NCBI GenBank assembly: GCA_026398575.1
Contig: JAPLSP010000034.1
Coordinates: 1 to 34,087 of the forward strand
From: Candidatus Sumerlaeota bacterium
GTDB taxonomy: Bacteria; Sumerlaeota; Sumerlaeia; JADFCT01
Direction of reading: 5' to 3'
DNA: 34,087 nt
Both the position numbers and the translations under genes were made by a program. The notes beneath the pieces were generated by a model, which was not told the origin of the DNA, did no database searches, and was given only the letters and a program-made list of their open reading frames with translations. Shown piece by piece: positions 1 through 9,740 of this stretch (within the stretch, counting starts at the first letter, position 1; each line of letters begins with the position of its first letter).

Positions 1-140
1 GCCGGGGCAGTATTAGCGCGCGGCGCCGCCCGACGGAGCGGGACGGCCTACTATTCGCCGCCACTCTTGGTAAACAACATTATTCCTTTCCCAGGCAATA
101 CAGGCCTTGGGCTTGCTAAGTTACAGCATGGGGCGCCACG

Positions 141-830
141 TCATGGTTTCCATGTCAGACAGTTCCAGATAATCTGGCAATAATTGCGGTTGCGAAAATC
201 CGATTCGGCATGTCCGGCTTGAAGATAGAAAACCCATCCCCGGTCCGTGGGTTTGAGCCACCCCCCGCGGTCCTGCATGAAGAGTTCCCCCGTCTTCGGG
301 TCCACGCCGCGAAAACCGAACAGCACGGTTTTCTCGCGTCCGTCGGTGAATTGCTGATTCAGAAAGATCTCGGTCTTCGGCAGATCCAGCACAGGGAATT
401 GCGCCGGGCCGGACGTATCAGCGGATTGATATTCCACGCGCCCGCTATATTCCACATTGTGGGAGGTGATGTAGTGAGTCGGATTGAGGTTCACCAGCGA
501 GAAGGTGGTTTCGCTGACCACGCGCCACGGCGTCTTGGGATCGTCGCGCGGCGAAATCCGAATACCCGTCAGGCGCAGCCATTCGGGATTCTTCATCCGC
601 GCAGAGGCAAGGCCGTGATGAAGAATGACCAGCCGTCCGCCGCCGCGGGCATAATCGGCCAAGATCTTCTCGACGCGCGCATCCATCGGGCCATGAATAT
701 ACATGAAGACAGCGGCATAAGGCGCCAGGTTCGATTCGAGGCGCGCAGGCTCGATGATTTGCGGGTCGTATTTGGCTTCATCGCGAAGAAATGCGGCCAA
801 AATTTGCATGGGTTTGGTCTCGTCGGCCAC
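141..830 (-). CDS. ThuA-like domain protein, N-terminus unclear
   Basis: The 229-residue product resembles the ThuA (trehalose-utilisation-like) class I glutamine-amidotransferase-like fold, often found beside secreted sugar oxidoreductases in polysaccharide-degrading bacteria. Visible are a strand and glycine turn ending in GGGRLVILHHG (about residues 63-73) and a C-terminal block with HAESDFRNRNY. The exact substrate cannot be told. The start used is a GTG at 830, but the same frame stays open to 914. It there encodes PARLLIVADE, which looks like the first beta strand of the fold, preceded by a Pro/Ala/Ser-rich linker and cut off by a TAA at 915-917. No ATG, GTG or TTG lies in that extension, so the real 5' end is probably lost by a frameshift or uses a rare start. 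It precedes nothing else in the window and lies downstream of the oxidoreductase on the same strand. Confidence 0.7.
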   Translation of the reverse strand: MADETKPMQILAAFLRDEAKYDPQIIEPARLESNLAPYAAVFMYIHGPMDARVEKILADYARGGGRLVILHHGLASARMKNPEWLRLTGIRISPRDDPKTPWRVVSETTFSLVNLNPTHYITSHNVEYSGRVEYQSADTSGPAQFPVLDLPKTEIFLNQQFTDGREKTVLFGFRGVDPKTGELFMQDRGGWLKPTDRGWVFYLQAGHAESDFRNRNYCQIIWNCLTWKP

Positions 831-996
831 GATGAGAAGCCTGGCCGGAGACGAAGTTGAAACCGACAGAGAAGCGGACGAAGGCGCGGATACGGGCGCC
901 GGGACAGTTGTCCTTTATGGTACCAGCCATATTCCAAATGGGTTCGCTCTATGCCAATGTTCCGCCGCCAACGGCAATATGTTGTTGTTCATTGCC

Positions 997-1059
997 ATCC
1001 GTGTTATCCGAGAAATCCGTGGTTGAATGTTAACCACGGATTTCGCGGATAACGCGGAT
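997..1059. repeat. 28-bp-arm intergenic palindrome
   Basis: Two arms of 28 bp (997-1024 and 1032-1059) are inverted copies of each other with two mismatches, separated by a 7-base loop. The core reads GAAATCCGTGGTT. It lies in the roughly 300-base gap between the ThuA-like gene and the oxidoreductase, where no other feature is seen. From memory, this kind of sequence recurs between genes in many unrelated bacterial genomes. There is no T-run, so it is not a typical intrinsic terminator. Confidence 0.8.
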
Positions 1060-1128
1060 GTCGCGCCGCGAAGCAGCATATTTTTGCAAACGGAGTTTGC
1101 GAAAATCCCAGTACATTAAGGAGAGTAG

Positions 1129-4038
1129 TTAGCGCGCTGCTTCCGGGAGCAGATTCATGGCGTCAACGACCACATATCCATCTGTGCCTTCGTTCGAAAT
1201 GACGATGCTCGTCGCCTCGCCGGCATCCAGATCGAATTTCCCCAGCGAGTGAAAAAGACCGTCCACTTCCGGCGCCAGCCGCTGGTTGACGAGAACGGTT
1301 TTCGATCCGCGCGAAGTCTTGATTGTCACGGGAGTATTGGTGGCGCGGTTCTTCAGCGCGGTATAGGCAAGGCGCACGGTATAGACGCCCGCCTTGGGGA
1401 GATTCGGCTTGAAGCATATCTTCTTCTGTCCCTTCTCGCTGTTGCCGTCGTTCACGTAGTTGGCGCCGATAAACGGCCCAAGGTAAGTGGAAGGCGTCCA
1501 TTCGCCGCTCATTTCGGCCTGGGAGGCTTCGATCAGGACGCCGCCATATTTCTTCGCGGCTTCGCTGAAGGTGATTCCGCTGATCGTCGCCGGACTTGGT
1601 TTTGCCGGAAGCGTGAATGCGCCGGGATAGGTCGGGGGGATCTTCGGCAATTGCCCACGATCCCACGGCAGCCACGGGCCTTGGTCCGGTAGGCGCAGAT
1701 TGCTCTCCGCGCGGCGGGCGCCGGCAACGACGGCTTTGTCGGGTTCATCATAGACGCGGATTTCGCAGATGCCGCACGGCTCATCGAACACGATCCGCAA
1801 TCGCTCCGCGGTCACGCGATCCATACCATAAGCGACGCGGCGATGACGGTTTTCCGTCACTTCGGCCGCTTGCTTCCATGCGCCGTTTTGCCAGGCTTCG
1901 ATCACAAGGCGTTTGGCCGCGAACGCCACTGTCTGAAAAGCGACGTGGACCATGTTGAAGGTCTGCGGCTCGCTCCACGAGAGCTCGATCCAGTGCGGCG
2001 GCTTGGCGTTTTTGTCGGGCGCCCAGGCGTTGGTCTTGCCGCCTTCAGCCCGCGCATAACCGTTGATGACATTGGCTGCCGCCATTTTCTCGCCTTTATA
2101 GGGTTCGATCTCCGCCGCCGCTTCGCTGGACGCCTTCACTGCGGCCTTGCGCGCCAGATCGCGCGGATCGCGGTTGGGCAGGCCGATGATATAGGCGCCG
2201 TCCTTGAGCAACTGCTGCTGAAGCTGCTCCATGTATCTATCGCAAATATCGCGCGGACCAGCGCTGTGCTCGATGCACAAGGCCGCGCCCGCGCCGGCGG
2301 CATGGCCCATCACGGCGCACGTCAGCATGACGCGCGTATCGGACATGCCCAGATGGCTTGCGGAAATATTGCGCCCGGCCATCATCAGGTTTTCAATGTT
2401 CTTGGAATAAAGGCAGCGGAAGGGAATGGTGAAATGGACGCCGTGGTAAGAGTATTGCTTTGTGTCCATGTTCTTGCTGGGCGATCCGCTTTGGAAGAAT
2501 CCGCCGGAATAATGATCGTCCACCGCCCATCCTCCATAGGCCACGCCGTCGGGGAAGGGCGTCTTTCCGCCCAGGTCATTTTGCGTCAGGACGTAGTCGC
2601 CGATGAGGCGGCGATTCTCGCGCTTGCCGGCTACGTAGCTCACCCAGACGAGTTTTTGCGTGTCCGCTTTTTGCTTGTCTTTGTCGCAATGATTCTTGGT
2701 GTGGTCCCATAATCCATAGATCAGCCGGAACAGGTCGTCGCGGATTTCTTCGGCGTCGGCGTAGGTATCCTGCAGGCCGCCAAGTTCGATCTGCCACTGG
2801 TAGCCGATCTCCTCGTTGGTGATGAACCTGGGATGACGTCCGGCCCCGAATGAATCGCACGCTGGAAAATGAAAAGCCCAGGCCGGCGCCACGAACGGCT
2901 GCGGCTTGCCGGCGTCCTCGTGATAATACTTCAAGCCGTTGCCCATGGTGTTGGTGCTTGGGTTTTCGGGCGCCCAAGGCTCGTTATACATTGACTTGGG
3001 TTCCTTGCCCTGCCGGTATTCGGCGCCGGCGGACACGGCGACGGCCGACTCGCCCGAGCAATCAATAAAAATCCTGCCCACGAATCGCATCCGCTGTCCG
3101 GTCTTGGCGTCCTGCGCAAGCGCCGCCGCAATTCTGCTCTTGGAATCCGCCTGCATCTCGGCGCCGGTGGCGTGCGTGTTGAGAAAGAGGTCAAGGTTCG
3201 GTTCGAGTTTGACAAATCGCATCAGCCGCTCGGAATAAAGCATGCCTTCGATGACCTTCTGATTGCCCGCCGTGCGGTATTCCTCGACCAGGCCCGTCTC
3301 GCGCGGATCGAGCGGATCGTTTTTCGCATGAGGCCAGACGCCAACCGGCGGCACCAGAATTTCCGTGCTGGCATTGCCACCCAGGATGGGGCGGTCCTGG
3401 ATCAACGCCACGCGCGCCCCGAGCCGCGCCGCCGCGACCGCCGCCGTGCATCCCGCCAAACCGCCGCCGATGACTACGACGTCATGTTCGCCCATGTCCT
3501 TGATTTGCCGGCTCACACCGCCGTATTGCTCGCGCAATGCGGCGATGGAATTCTTGTCGTCGGGCGGCGTCCAGCCCGCATCCGCCGCGAGCGCTATCGC
3601 ATCGCAACGGCCATAGAAGCCCGTCAGATCGTGAAGGCGAATCTCGATCTTTTGCGGAAGTTCCTGCAAACCGCCATCCTCCCAATGCCATCCGGTCTTG
3701 CCATTGGCGCCGAAAACTGGCCCGGCGGTTTTATTGTTGATGATGAAATTGAACCTGCCGGGATGAAATTGCGGATTCCAATCCCTGACGCGCGCCCAAA
3801 GGCGATATCGCCCGGCGCGCGGCAGCGTCAGGCTGGTGGCGGCGTCCCTGACTGGCGAGCCAATGCCCGCGGCGAGGAGATAGGGCGAGCCCATCTGATC
3901 AATGAACTGAGTGTCGCTGATCCATCCGCCGCAATCATTGAACCGCTCGGTCTCGAGCCAAACGATATCATCTGCTGCCCCGCACGCGCCGGTGATGATC
4001 GCTGACAACAATATTGCAATGCCAATCCGCAGCTTCAT
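1129..4038 (-). CDS. Secreted FAD-dependent oxidoreductase with discoidin-like and golvesin-like domains
   Basis: The 969-residue protein starts with a Sec signal peptide (hydrophobic to about residue 19, likely cut after CGA). A beta-rich domain of about 160 residues follows, then a Rossmann FAD-binding motif VVVIGGGLAGCTAA (about 187-200) with the downstream GGNAS (220-224) typical of the FAD_oxidored family. After the flavoprotein part comes an F5/8 (discoidin)-like segment (about 650-780, with PHWIELSWSEP). The C-terminal domain ends in GTDGYVVVDAMNLLP, as in golvesin-type carbohydrate-binding modules. The role is probably oxidation or activation of a sugar or polysaccharide-linked substrate outside the cytoplasm; the substrate is not known. 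The start is supported by GGAGAA about 6 bases upstream of the ATG. It is flanked by ThuA-like and LVIVD genes on the same strand. Confidence 0.88.
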   Translation of the reverse strand: MKLRIGIAILLSAIITGACGAADDIVWLETERFNDCGGWISDTQFIDQMGSPYLLAAGIGSPVRDAATSLTLPRAGRYRLWARVRDWNPQFHPGRFNFIINNKTAGPVFGANGKTGWHWEDGGLQELPQKIEIRLHDLTGFYGRCDAIALAADAGWTPPDDKNSIAALREQYGGVSRQIKDMGEHDVVVIGGGLAGCTAAVAAARLGARVALIQDRPILGGNASTEILVPPVGVWPHAKNDPLDPRETGLVEEYRTAGNQKVIEGMLYSERLMRFVKLEPNLDLFLNTHATGAEMQADSKSRIAAALAQDAKTGQRMRFVGRIFIDCSGESAVAVSAGAEYRQGKEPKSMYNEPWAPENPSTNTMGNGLKYYHEDAGKPQPFVAPAWAFHFPACDSFGAGRHPRFITNEEIGYQWQIELGGLQDTYADAEEIRDDLFRLIYGLWDHTKNHCDKDKQKADTQKLVWVSYVAGKRENRRLIGDYVLTQNDLGGKTPFPDGVAYGGWAVDDHYSGGFFQSGSPSKNMDTKQYSYHGVHFTIPFRCLYSKNIENLMMAGRNISASHLGMSDTRVMLTCAVMGHAAGAGAALCIEHSAGPRDICDRYMEQLQQQLLKDGAYIIGLPNRDPRDLARKAAVKASSEAAAEIEPYKGEKMAAANVINGYARAEGGKTNAWAPDKNAKPPHWIELSWSEPQTFNMVHVAFQTVAFAAKRLVIEAWQNGAWKQAAEVTENRHRRVAYGMDRVTAERLRIVFDEPCGICEIRVYDEPDKAVVAGARRAESNLRLPDQGPWLPWDRGQLPKIPPTYPGAFTLPAKPSPATISGITFSEAAKKYGGVLIEASQAEMSGEWTPSTYLGPFIGANYVNDGNSEKGQKKICFKPNLPKAGVYTVRLAYTALKNRATNTPVTIKTSRGSKTVLVNQRLAPEVDGLFHSLGKFDLDAGEATSIVISNEGTDGYVVVDAMNLLPEAAR

Positions 4039-4131
4039 AGAACTTCTCCATAAAGATTAATATTAAAAGTTCTCCGCATTTTGCGCAAATCTTTTGGGAT
4101 ACTGCCTTGGCCACCATGTGGCCTTGTTATC

Positions 4132-4270
4132 AATGTAAAATGTAAAATGAGAAATGAGAAATTGAAAATGAGACTGCGCGCGGCAGGCAAATGAAGCAGG
4201 GCTGCGTAATGCTGGCGCCGGGATAGGTTGTCATTTTACATTTCTCATTTCTCATTTTTCATTTTACATT
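4132..4270. repeat. Large inverted repeat with AAATGAGAAATG arms
   Basis: The left arm (4132-4173) and right arm (4231-4270) are long A/T-rich inverted copies built from AATGTAAAATGAGAAATG. A 57-base GC-richer centre separates them. The element fills the gap between the oxidoreductase start and the LVIVD gene stop. A single related arm recurs at 13522-13564, at the 3' end of the glycosyltransferase gene. Confidence 0.8.
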
Positions 4271-4285
4271 ATGACAATGAATTGA

Positions 4286-5428
4286 TTACTTGCCCTTCAT
4301 CAATTTCGCGATGGACGGCGCCGCCTTGTAAACGCGCATGCGCTCGTCCCAGCATAAAGCGATGATGTAGTCATCTTTGAAGGCAAGCTCGGTGATGTCG
4401 TGCGCCAGCGCGCTGTGGCCGGCGAAGCGCGGCTGCGCCGGCTTCGAGACGTCGTACATATCCATGCCCGCCGTATCGCGGATGACAAACAGGCAATCGC
4501 CGCGTAGCGACAGACCTGTCACTTTGCCCTCCTGATCCCGGAAGATCGGCGCCAGAAATTTCGGATCCCCGATATTCGAATAGTCCACCACTCCCACCGC
4601 CACACGATAATTGACGTAACCGATCCGATCGCGCAACGCGACGCTGTCAATGTGATACAGAGGCGATTTGACGCCGGAAAGAAGTTCCAGTGGTCCGCTG
4701 CCCGGTATGCGCAGCGTATGGACGGCCCCCGCCAGAGTATCGGAGAAAAGAAGGGTGTCTTTGCCCATGGCGACCGCATTCCTGGCGTATTGAATCGAAA
4801 GGCGATAATGATGGGAAACCGTGATGCTGGCCGCTTCGTCATATTGCCCCACCAACAGTCCCGCCGGGCCGCAAGCCACATAGATGCGCGGCGGCGCAAG
4901 CTCGATGCCGATGGCGCCGGAAGGCGTTTCGAGGCGGGACAGCGCAACCGGCTTGCGCGGATCGGAAAAATTCCATGCGCTCACTCCCGCGTCCAGCTCG
5001 GCCATGAATACGCTCTTGCCGGCGCGCCGCATCTGCAGCGGCCGAGGCGAGGCGGCATGGGCAAGCAGCCGGGGCGCGGAGATATTGGACATATCCACCC
5101 AGCACAATCCCTCGCGATTCAGCGCAACGAGGGCCAGGGAATCGAACAGCAGGATATCGCGCGGCCTGCCGGGAGTGGCGCATTCGCCCGCCAGCCGGAG
5201 CATCTCCGGTCCGTTATCCACCGGCTGCTTTGGGGCGGGCTTCTGAGGCGGAACACGCGAGCACATTTGGCATGCGAACAAGCAGCCAAGCGTGAGCGCG
5301 GTCAGGACGATCCCCGGCAGAAAGACCCACAGCCGCGTATCCCTGCGCCGGGCAGGTTGCGAGAGGCCAAAGATTTTTTTTTCGCTGTTCATTCCTGGAT
5401 GCTCATAATCCGGCAGAGCCGGAATCAT
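4286..5428 (-). CDS. LVIVD-repeat beta-propeller membrane or lipoprotein
   Basis: The 380-residue product has a basic N-terminus and one hydrophobic segment (about 32-54, containing LGCLFACQMC). It is probably anchored to the membrane or a lipoprotein with a non-canonical lipobox. The rest consists of repeats of the LVIVD type (PF08309-like). Units resemble GLCWVDMSNISAPRLL (about 107-122), GVSAWNFSDPRKP, GVVDYSNIGDPKFL and GMDMYDVSKPAQP, and are expected to form a beta-propeller in the periplasm. Such proteins are usually of unknown function and may bind ligands or partner proteins. Neither the ATG at 5428 nor the ATG at 5392 has a good ribosome-binding site, so the start is uncertain by 12 codons. 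Confidence 0.8.
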   Translation of the reverse strand: MIPALPDYEHPGMNSEKKIFGLSQPARRRDTRLWVFLPGIVLTALTLGCLFACQMCSRVPPQKPAPKQPVDNGPEMLRLAGECATPGRPRDILLFDSLALVALNREGLCWVDMSNISAPRLLAHAASPRPLQMRRAGKSVFMAELDAGVSAWNFSDPRKPVALSRLETPSGAIGIELAPPRIYVACGPAGLLVGQYDEAASITVSHHYRLSIQYARNAVAMGKDTLLFSDTLAGAVHTLRIPGSGPLELLSGVKSPLYHIDSVALRDRIGYVNYRVAVGVVDYSNIGDPKFLAPIFRDQEGKVTGLSLRGDCLFVIRDTAGMDMYDVSKPAQPRFAGHSALAHDITELAFKDDYIIALCWDERMRVYKAAPSIAKLMKGK

Positions 5429-5490
5429 TCAGGTGAAAATTTCAAAAAACTGGGCGCCTGATAAATGCTGAGCAAGCGCGTATTAACACA

Positions 5491-5543
5491 GGCAGAATCA
5501 TTGAGGGCAGAATCATTATGATTCTGCCCTCAATGATTCTGCC
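5491..5543. repeat. 53-bp perfect palindrome, copy 1
   Basis: Two 26-bp arms beginning GGCAGAATCATTGAGGG match perfectly around a single central base. An almost identical copy lies at 25380-25432. It sits in the gap between the LVIVD gene start and the recJ terminator. No target duplication is evident. Confidence 0.9.
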
Positions 5544-5560
5544 GGTAAACCGCGATAGAG

Positions 5561-5605
5561 CTAAAATAAAAAGGCCGCGGAGCCCCCCTCTTATCCGGCT
5601 CCGCG
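5561..5605 (-). terminator. Intrinsic terminator of recJ
   Basis: On the minus strand a 9-bp GC-rich stem (CGCGGAGCC with GGCTCCGCG, 5576-5605) with a 12-base loop is followed by CCTTTTTATTTT. It lies about 160 bases past the recJ stop, so it fits termination of recJ transcription. Confidence 0.75.
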
Positions 5606-5767
5606 ACCATGATATGCGATACAGCGAACGCGATGGCAAGCGATTTGCCCTCGCTCTTTCTGGCGTCACTCTGCAATGATAACCCGTTTGTCTCGTGTCG
5701 GCGTCATTAATATATGAAACGCGGGGGCTAAAGCAAGGAGTTTTTGCACGGTTTTGATTTTTTTTCC

Positions 5768-7495
5768 TTACTCAAGACGCACGTCGCACATCTCGATTTC
5801 CGCCGTCCGGCGGCCATTGTAATCGTTGACGACGGGATGTCCGGCGACGCTGAGAAGGCCCTGATGCTTCAGCAGTTGGGGATCCAGGCCGCCCATGCCC
5901 CAGCCAATGGCGCAAATGCTGGCGCCGTTTTGGGAGACGCGCAGGCGCAGATGATTCCGCCCGACAACCCTCGGGACGTCGGCCAGCGACACGCCGGAGA
6001 AGGACACGATCGGCTGTGGATTGCCCTCGCCGAACGGCTCGAAACGGGCAATGGCTTCGACGGCTTCCAGCGTCAGGCTCGACAGCGGCGCCTCGGCGTC
6101 AATCAGGATTTCCGGGCGCAGCAGTTCCGGCGTCAGATGCCGTTCGCTGTATGCGGTCATGGCGCTGTGGAACTCGGCGACTTTGTCGGGCGTCAGATGA
6201 AATCCGGCGGCCATGGCGTGTCCGCCGAAGCCGCCCGTATCGCCGAAGAAGGAATGCAGCGCTTCGTAGAGGTGAAAATTGGGAATGCTGCGCGCCGAGC
6301 CTTTGGCGTAGTTGCGCGCGGCGTCAATGCTGATGACGAAGGCCGGGCGATAAAACGCCTCGCACAGCCGCGAAGCGATCAGCCCGACGTAGCCGACGTG
6401 CCATTGTTCGCGCGCCACAACCAGGACGCGCATCGCATCGGGGCTGCCTTGCTTTTCGATCTCTGCGACGGCCTCCTCGAACATCTCTTTTTCCTCTTCG
6501 CGCCGCTGGGTGTTCAGGGTGTTCATCTCCTGGGCCAGCGCCCGCGCTTCCTCCCGGTCTTCCGTCACGATCAGCCGGACGGCCACCATGGCGTCTTTGA
6601 CGCGGCCCATCGCATTGATGCGCGGCGCAAGAACGAAGCTCAGGTCGCGCGCCGAGATCGCAAGGTTGCAGTTGGCCACTTCGAGCAGCGCGCGCAGGCC
6701 GGCGCGCGGATTGGCGCGAATGGCTTCGATGCCGGCGCGCGCCAGCGCGCGGTTCTCGCCCATGATCGGTACCATGTCGGCCACCGTGGCCAGCGCCACG
6801 ATGTCCAGCTGGCTCTTCAAGAACGCCCGGCCGCGCTCGGTTGAAGCGCCCATCTCGCGCAGGACCGCGTGCGCCAGCTTCCAGGCCACTCCCGCACCGC
6901 ACAAATCGGCGTGCGGATACGGGCGGTCCGCGCGCTTGGGATCCACAACGGCGCACGCCTCCGGCAGCGTCAAGCCCGGCTCATGATGATCCGTCACCAC
7001 CACGTCCATGCCCAGCGAGCGGGCATAGGCGACCTCTTCGTTGGCGGTGATGCCGTTGTCCACCGTGATCAGCAGCCGGGCGCCGCGCGCCGCCAGCTTG
7101 TCCAGCGCCATTCGATTCAGCCCGTATCCCTCATGGACGCGGTGGGGAATATAGTAAGACGCCTCGACGCCCAGGAAACGGAACATGCCGAGCAGCACGC
7201 CGATGGCGCAGACGCCGTCCACGTCGTAATCGCCGTAGATGGCGATTGGCTCGTTGCGCGTAATGGCCTGCGCCACGCGCGCGGCGGCGCGGTCCATGTC
7301 CGCCATCTCGAAGGGATCGTGGATATCGCGCAACGGCGCATCGAGAAAGCGATTGGCCTGCGCGGGATCGTCCGCGCCCCGATTGGCTAATATCCGCGCC
7401 GCCAGCTCCGGCAGATGGGCTTCTTTCTTCAGTTTTTGAGCGGCGTCAGGTTTTTCATGGCGAAAAGTCCAGCGAGGCGAGGTTTTGCCGTTCAT
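5768..7495 (-). CDS. recJ: Single-stranded-DNA-specific exonuclease RecJ
   Basis: RecJ degrades single-stranded DNA 5' to 3' in recombination and mismatch or base-excision repair in the cytoplasm. The DHH phosphoesterase motifs are intact (numbering from the ATG at 7495): DYDVDG (about 89-94), ITVDNGI (143-149), VVTDHHEPG (166-174), then GAGVAWK (200-206). The DHHA1 domain and the C-terminal OB-fold-like part follow, with GGFGGHAMAAGF and FEPFGEGNPQP. The length of 575 residues is normal for the family. The ATG at 7495 is preferred; an in-frame GTG at 7519 would add eight residues, and neither has a strong ribosome-binding site. It is a lone gene, divergent from gmd. Confidence 0.96.
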   Translation of the reverse strand: MNGKTSPRWTFRHEKPDAAQKLKKEAHLPELAARILANRGADDPAQANRFLDAPLRDIHDPFEMADMDRAAARVAQAITRNEPIAIYGDYDVDGVCAIGVLLGMFRFLGVEASYYIPHRVHEGYGLNRMALDKLAARGARLLITVDNGITANEEVAYARSLGMDVVVTDHHEPGLTLPEACAVVDPKRADRPYPHADLCGAGVAWKLAHAVLREMGASTERGRAFLKSQLDIVALATVADMVPIMGENRALARAGIEAIRANPRAGLRALLEVANCNLAISARDLSFVLAPRINAMGRVKDAMVAVRLIVTEDREEARALAQEMNTLNTQRREEEKEMFEEAVAEIEKQGSPDAMRVLVVAREQWHVGYVGLIASRLCEAFYRPAFVISIDAARNYAKGSARSIPNFHLYEALHSFFGDTGGFGGHAMAAGFHLTPDKVAEFHSAMTAYSERHLTPELLRPEILIDAEAPLSSLTLEAVEAIARFEPFGEGNPQPIVSFSGVSLADVPRVVGRNHLRLRVSQNGASICAIGWGMGGLDPQLLKHQGLLSVAGHPVVNDYNGRRTAEIEMCDVRLE

Positions 7496-7589
7496 GATTA
7501 TCAAAGCCTTTTTTACCACGCACGAATGACTTCATTCATACGCGCAGGCGCCCCGCGTCCTCAAGCGCTATTACTTTGGATTTTTATGC

Positions 7590-7619
7590 TTGCGACGGCG
7601 CGCAAAAACACCATACACT
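7590..7619 (+). promoter_or_regulatory. Possible sigma-70-type promoter upstream of gmd
   Basis: TTGCGA and TACACT are separated by 18 bases, each matching four of six consensus positions, about 60 bases before the gmd start. The -35 box overlaps a small dyad, TTGCG with CGCAA. The match is weak and offered only as a candidate. Confidence 0.3.
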
Positions 7620-7679
7620 AAAAGCCCTTTTTTGTATCCGAAAATCGCTTAGGCAGCGACAAGGAGAAAGAACGACGCT

Positions 7680-8678
7680 ATGAAAAAAGCTCTCATCACG
7701 GGCATCACCGGCCAGGACGGTTCTTATCTGGCGGAATTGCTGCTCGAAAAAGGCTACGAGGTTCACGGGATCATCCGGCGCGCCTCGACCTTCAACACCG
7801 AACGCATTGATCACCTCTACAAGGACCCGCACATTCATGGGGTCCGGCTGTTCCTGCACTACGGCGACATTGCGGATTCGACCAATCTGCTCAAGATCAT
7901 GTCGCGCGTCTCGCCCGATGAGGTGTATCACCTGGCCGCGCAGAGCCACGTTCACGTGAGCTTCGACATTCCCGAATACACGGGCGACGTGGTCGGCCTC
8001 GGCGCCGTCCGCCTTCTGGAAGCGATCAAGGAACATTGCCCCAAGGCCAAGTTCTACCAGGCCAGCAGTTCGGAGATGTTCGGCAAGGTCCGCGAAACGC
8101 CGCAAAATGAAACGACGCCTTTTTATCCGCGCAGCCCGTATGCCGCGGCCAAGGCTTATGCTTTCTGGCTCACGGTCAACTATCGCGAAAGCTACGATAT
8201 CTTCGCCTGCAACGGCATCCTCTTCAATCATGAGTCGCCCCGGCGCGGCGAAACTTTCGTCACGCGCAAGATCACGCGCGCCGTGGCCCGGATCAAAGCC
8301 GGACAGCAGGACAAGCTCTACATGGGCAACCTGGACTCCAAGCGCGACTGGGGTTATGCGAAGGAATACGTTGAAGCGATGTGGGAGATCATGCAGCATT
8401 CGCAGGCCGAGGATTTCGTCATCGCCACGGGCGAGACGCATTCGGTGCGCGAATTCCTGGACGTCGCCTTTGCGCACGTGGGGCTGGACTGGCAAAAATA
8501 CGTGGAGATTGATCCGCGCTACCTGCGGCCGACCGAAGTGGACCTGCTTGTGGGCGATGCCAGCAAGGCGCGGCGCGTGCTGGGATGGAAGCCCAAAACC
8601 ACGTTCAACGATCTGGCGCGCCTGATGGTGGACGCGGACGTGGAGTTCCTGAAAACAGGGATCATGCCAAGGAGCTGA
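7680..8678 (+). CDS. gmd: GDP-mannose 4,6-dehydratase
   Basis: This enzyme converts GDP-D-mannose to GDP-4-keto-6-deoxy-D-mannose, the first step towards GDP-L-fucose and related sugars for surface glycans. It is a short-chain dehydrogenase/reductase. Visible are the NADP-binding GITGQDG (8-14), the active-site SSSEMFG (129-135), the catalytic tyrosine and lysine in YAAAK (154-158), and the family block [15 protein letters not shown]. The length of 332 residues is slightly short but complete. AAGGAG lies about 13 bases before the ATG. The next gene, fcl, begins 5 bases after its stop, so the two form an operon completing GDP-fucose synthesis. Confidence 0.96.
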   Translation: MKKALITGITGQDGSYLAELLLEKGYEVHGIIRRASTFNTERIDHLYKDPHIHGVRLFLHYGDIADSTNLLKIMSRVSPDEVYHLAAQSHVHVSFDIPEYTGDVVGLGAVRLLEAIKEHCPKAKFYQASSSEMFGKVRETPQNETTPFYPRSPYAAAKAYAFWLTVNYRESYDIFACNGILFNHESPRRGETFVTRKITRAVARIKAGQQDKLYMGNLDSKRDWGYAKEYVEAMWEIMQHSQAEDFVIATGETHSVREFLDVAFAHVGLDWQKYVEIDPRYLRPTEVDLLVGDASKARRVLGWKPKTTFNDLARLMVDADVEFLKTGIMPRS

Positions 8679-8683
8679 CGCGC

Positions 8684-9628
8684 ATGTTGAATTTGGCGGA
8701 AAAAAGGATCGTCGTTACGGGCGGCGCCGGATTTTTGGGATCGTTCGTGGTGGAAATACTGCAAGCGCGCGGCTGCCGGAATATCTTCGTCCCGGTTGAG
8801 AGGGATTATGATCTGCGCGACCGCGATCAGGTCATCCGCCTTTATAACGACGCGCAGCCGCAGATTGTCATTCATCTGGCCGCCGTCGTCGGAGGCATCG
8901 GCGCCAACCGCGCCAATCCGGGCCGCTTCTTTTACGACAACGCCATCATGGGGATCGAATTGATGGAATACGCGCGGCGCGCCAAGATTGAAAAATTCGT
9001 CGCCATCGGCACCATCTGCGCCTATCCGAAATTCACGCCGACGCCCTTCCGCGAAGAGGAATTGTGGAACGGCTACCCCGAAGAGACCAACGCGCCTTAT
9101 GGGCTGGCGAAAAAAATGATGCTCGTGCAGGCGCAGGCCTATCGCCAGCAATACGGCTTCAACGCGATCTATCTGCTGCCGGTCAACCTGTATGGGCCGC
9201 GCGACAACTTCGATCTCGAAACCTCGCACGTGATTCCGGCGATGATCCGCAAGTGCATCGAGGCGCGCGAAGCGGCGGCGCCGGAAGTGATTCTATGGGG
9301 CGACGGTTCGCCGACGCGCGAGTTCAATTATGTGGAAGACGCCGCCGAAGGCATTGTCCTCTCCGCCGAGCTCTATGACGGCGCCGATCCGGTCAACCTG
9401 GGGTCGGGACGCGAGATTTCGATCAAGGATCTTGCGACGAAGATCGCGGCCATGACCCGGTATAAAGGGAAGATCGTTTGGGACGCCACGAAGCCCAACG
9501 GCCAGCCGCGCCGCTGTCTGGACGTTTCGCGCGCCGAAAAAGCATTCGGCTTCCGCGCCCGGACGGATTTCAACGAAGGTTTGCAGAAGACAATTGAATG
9601 GTACGAAGGCGTCAGGATACGCGGTTGA
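8684..9628 (+). CDS. fcl: GDP-L-fucose synthase
   Basis: This bifunctional epimerase/reductase converts GDP-4-keto-6-deoxymannose to GDP-L-fucose. The 314-residue product shows TGGAGFLGS (12-20). All catalytic residues known from E. coli Fcl appear with a shift of three: C112 in TICAYP, Y139 and K143 in YGLAKK, and H182 in SHVIPAM. The start at 8684 is chosen because AAGGAG lies at 8669-8674, within the end of gmd. A longer upstream reading is not protein-like. It is co-transcribed and probably translationally coupled with gmd. The neighbouring glycosyltransferase and ABC genes suggest use in a surface polysaccharide. Confidence 0.95.
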   Translation: MLNLAEKRIVVTGGAGFLGSFVVEILQARGCRNIFVPVERDYDLRDRDQVIRLYNDAQPQIVIHLAAVVGGIGANRANPGRFFYDNAIMGIELMEYARRAKIEKFVAIGTICAYPKFTPTPFREEELWNGYPEETNAPYGLAKKMMLVQAQAYRQQYGFNAIYLLPVNLYGPRDNFDLETSHVIPAMIRKCIEAREAAAPEVILWGDGSPTREFNYVEDAAEGIVLSAELYDGADPVNLGSGREISIKDLATKIAAMTRYKGKIVWDATKPNGQPRRCLDVSRAEKAFGFRARTDFNEGLQKTIEWYEGVRIRG

Positions 9629-9740
9629 CGCCGGGAAATCATATTTTAGGAAAATAAGACCAGAACCCGTAGGCGAATTTCAGGTTGCCAATGCCGCTAT
9701 TCCTATGTATGAAATCTCCATTGATTCGGAAGAGAATGCC

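Noticed and set aside
1..140. Open frame at the left edge (1-182, plus)
   Set aside because: It continues antisense into the ThuA-like gene, has no start in view and no motif.
5744..6844. Plus-strand frame opposite recJ
   Set aside because: It is antisense to an unmistakable RecJ and has no recognisable domain.
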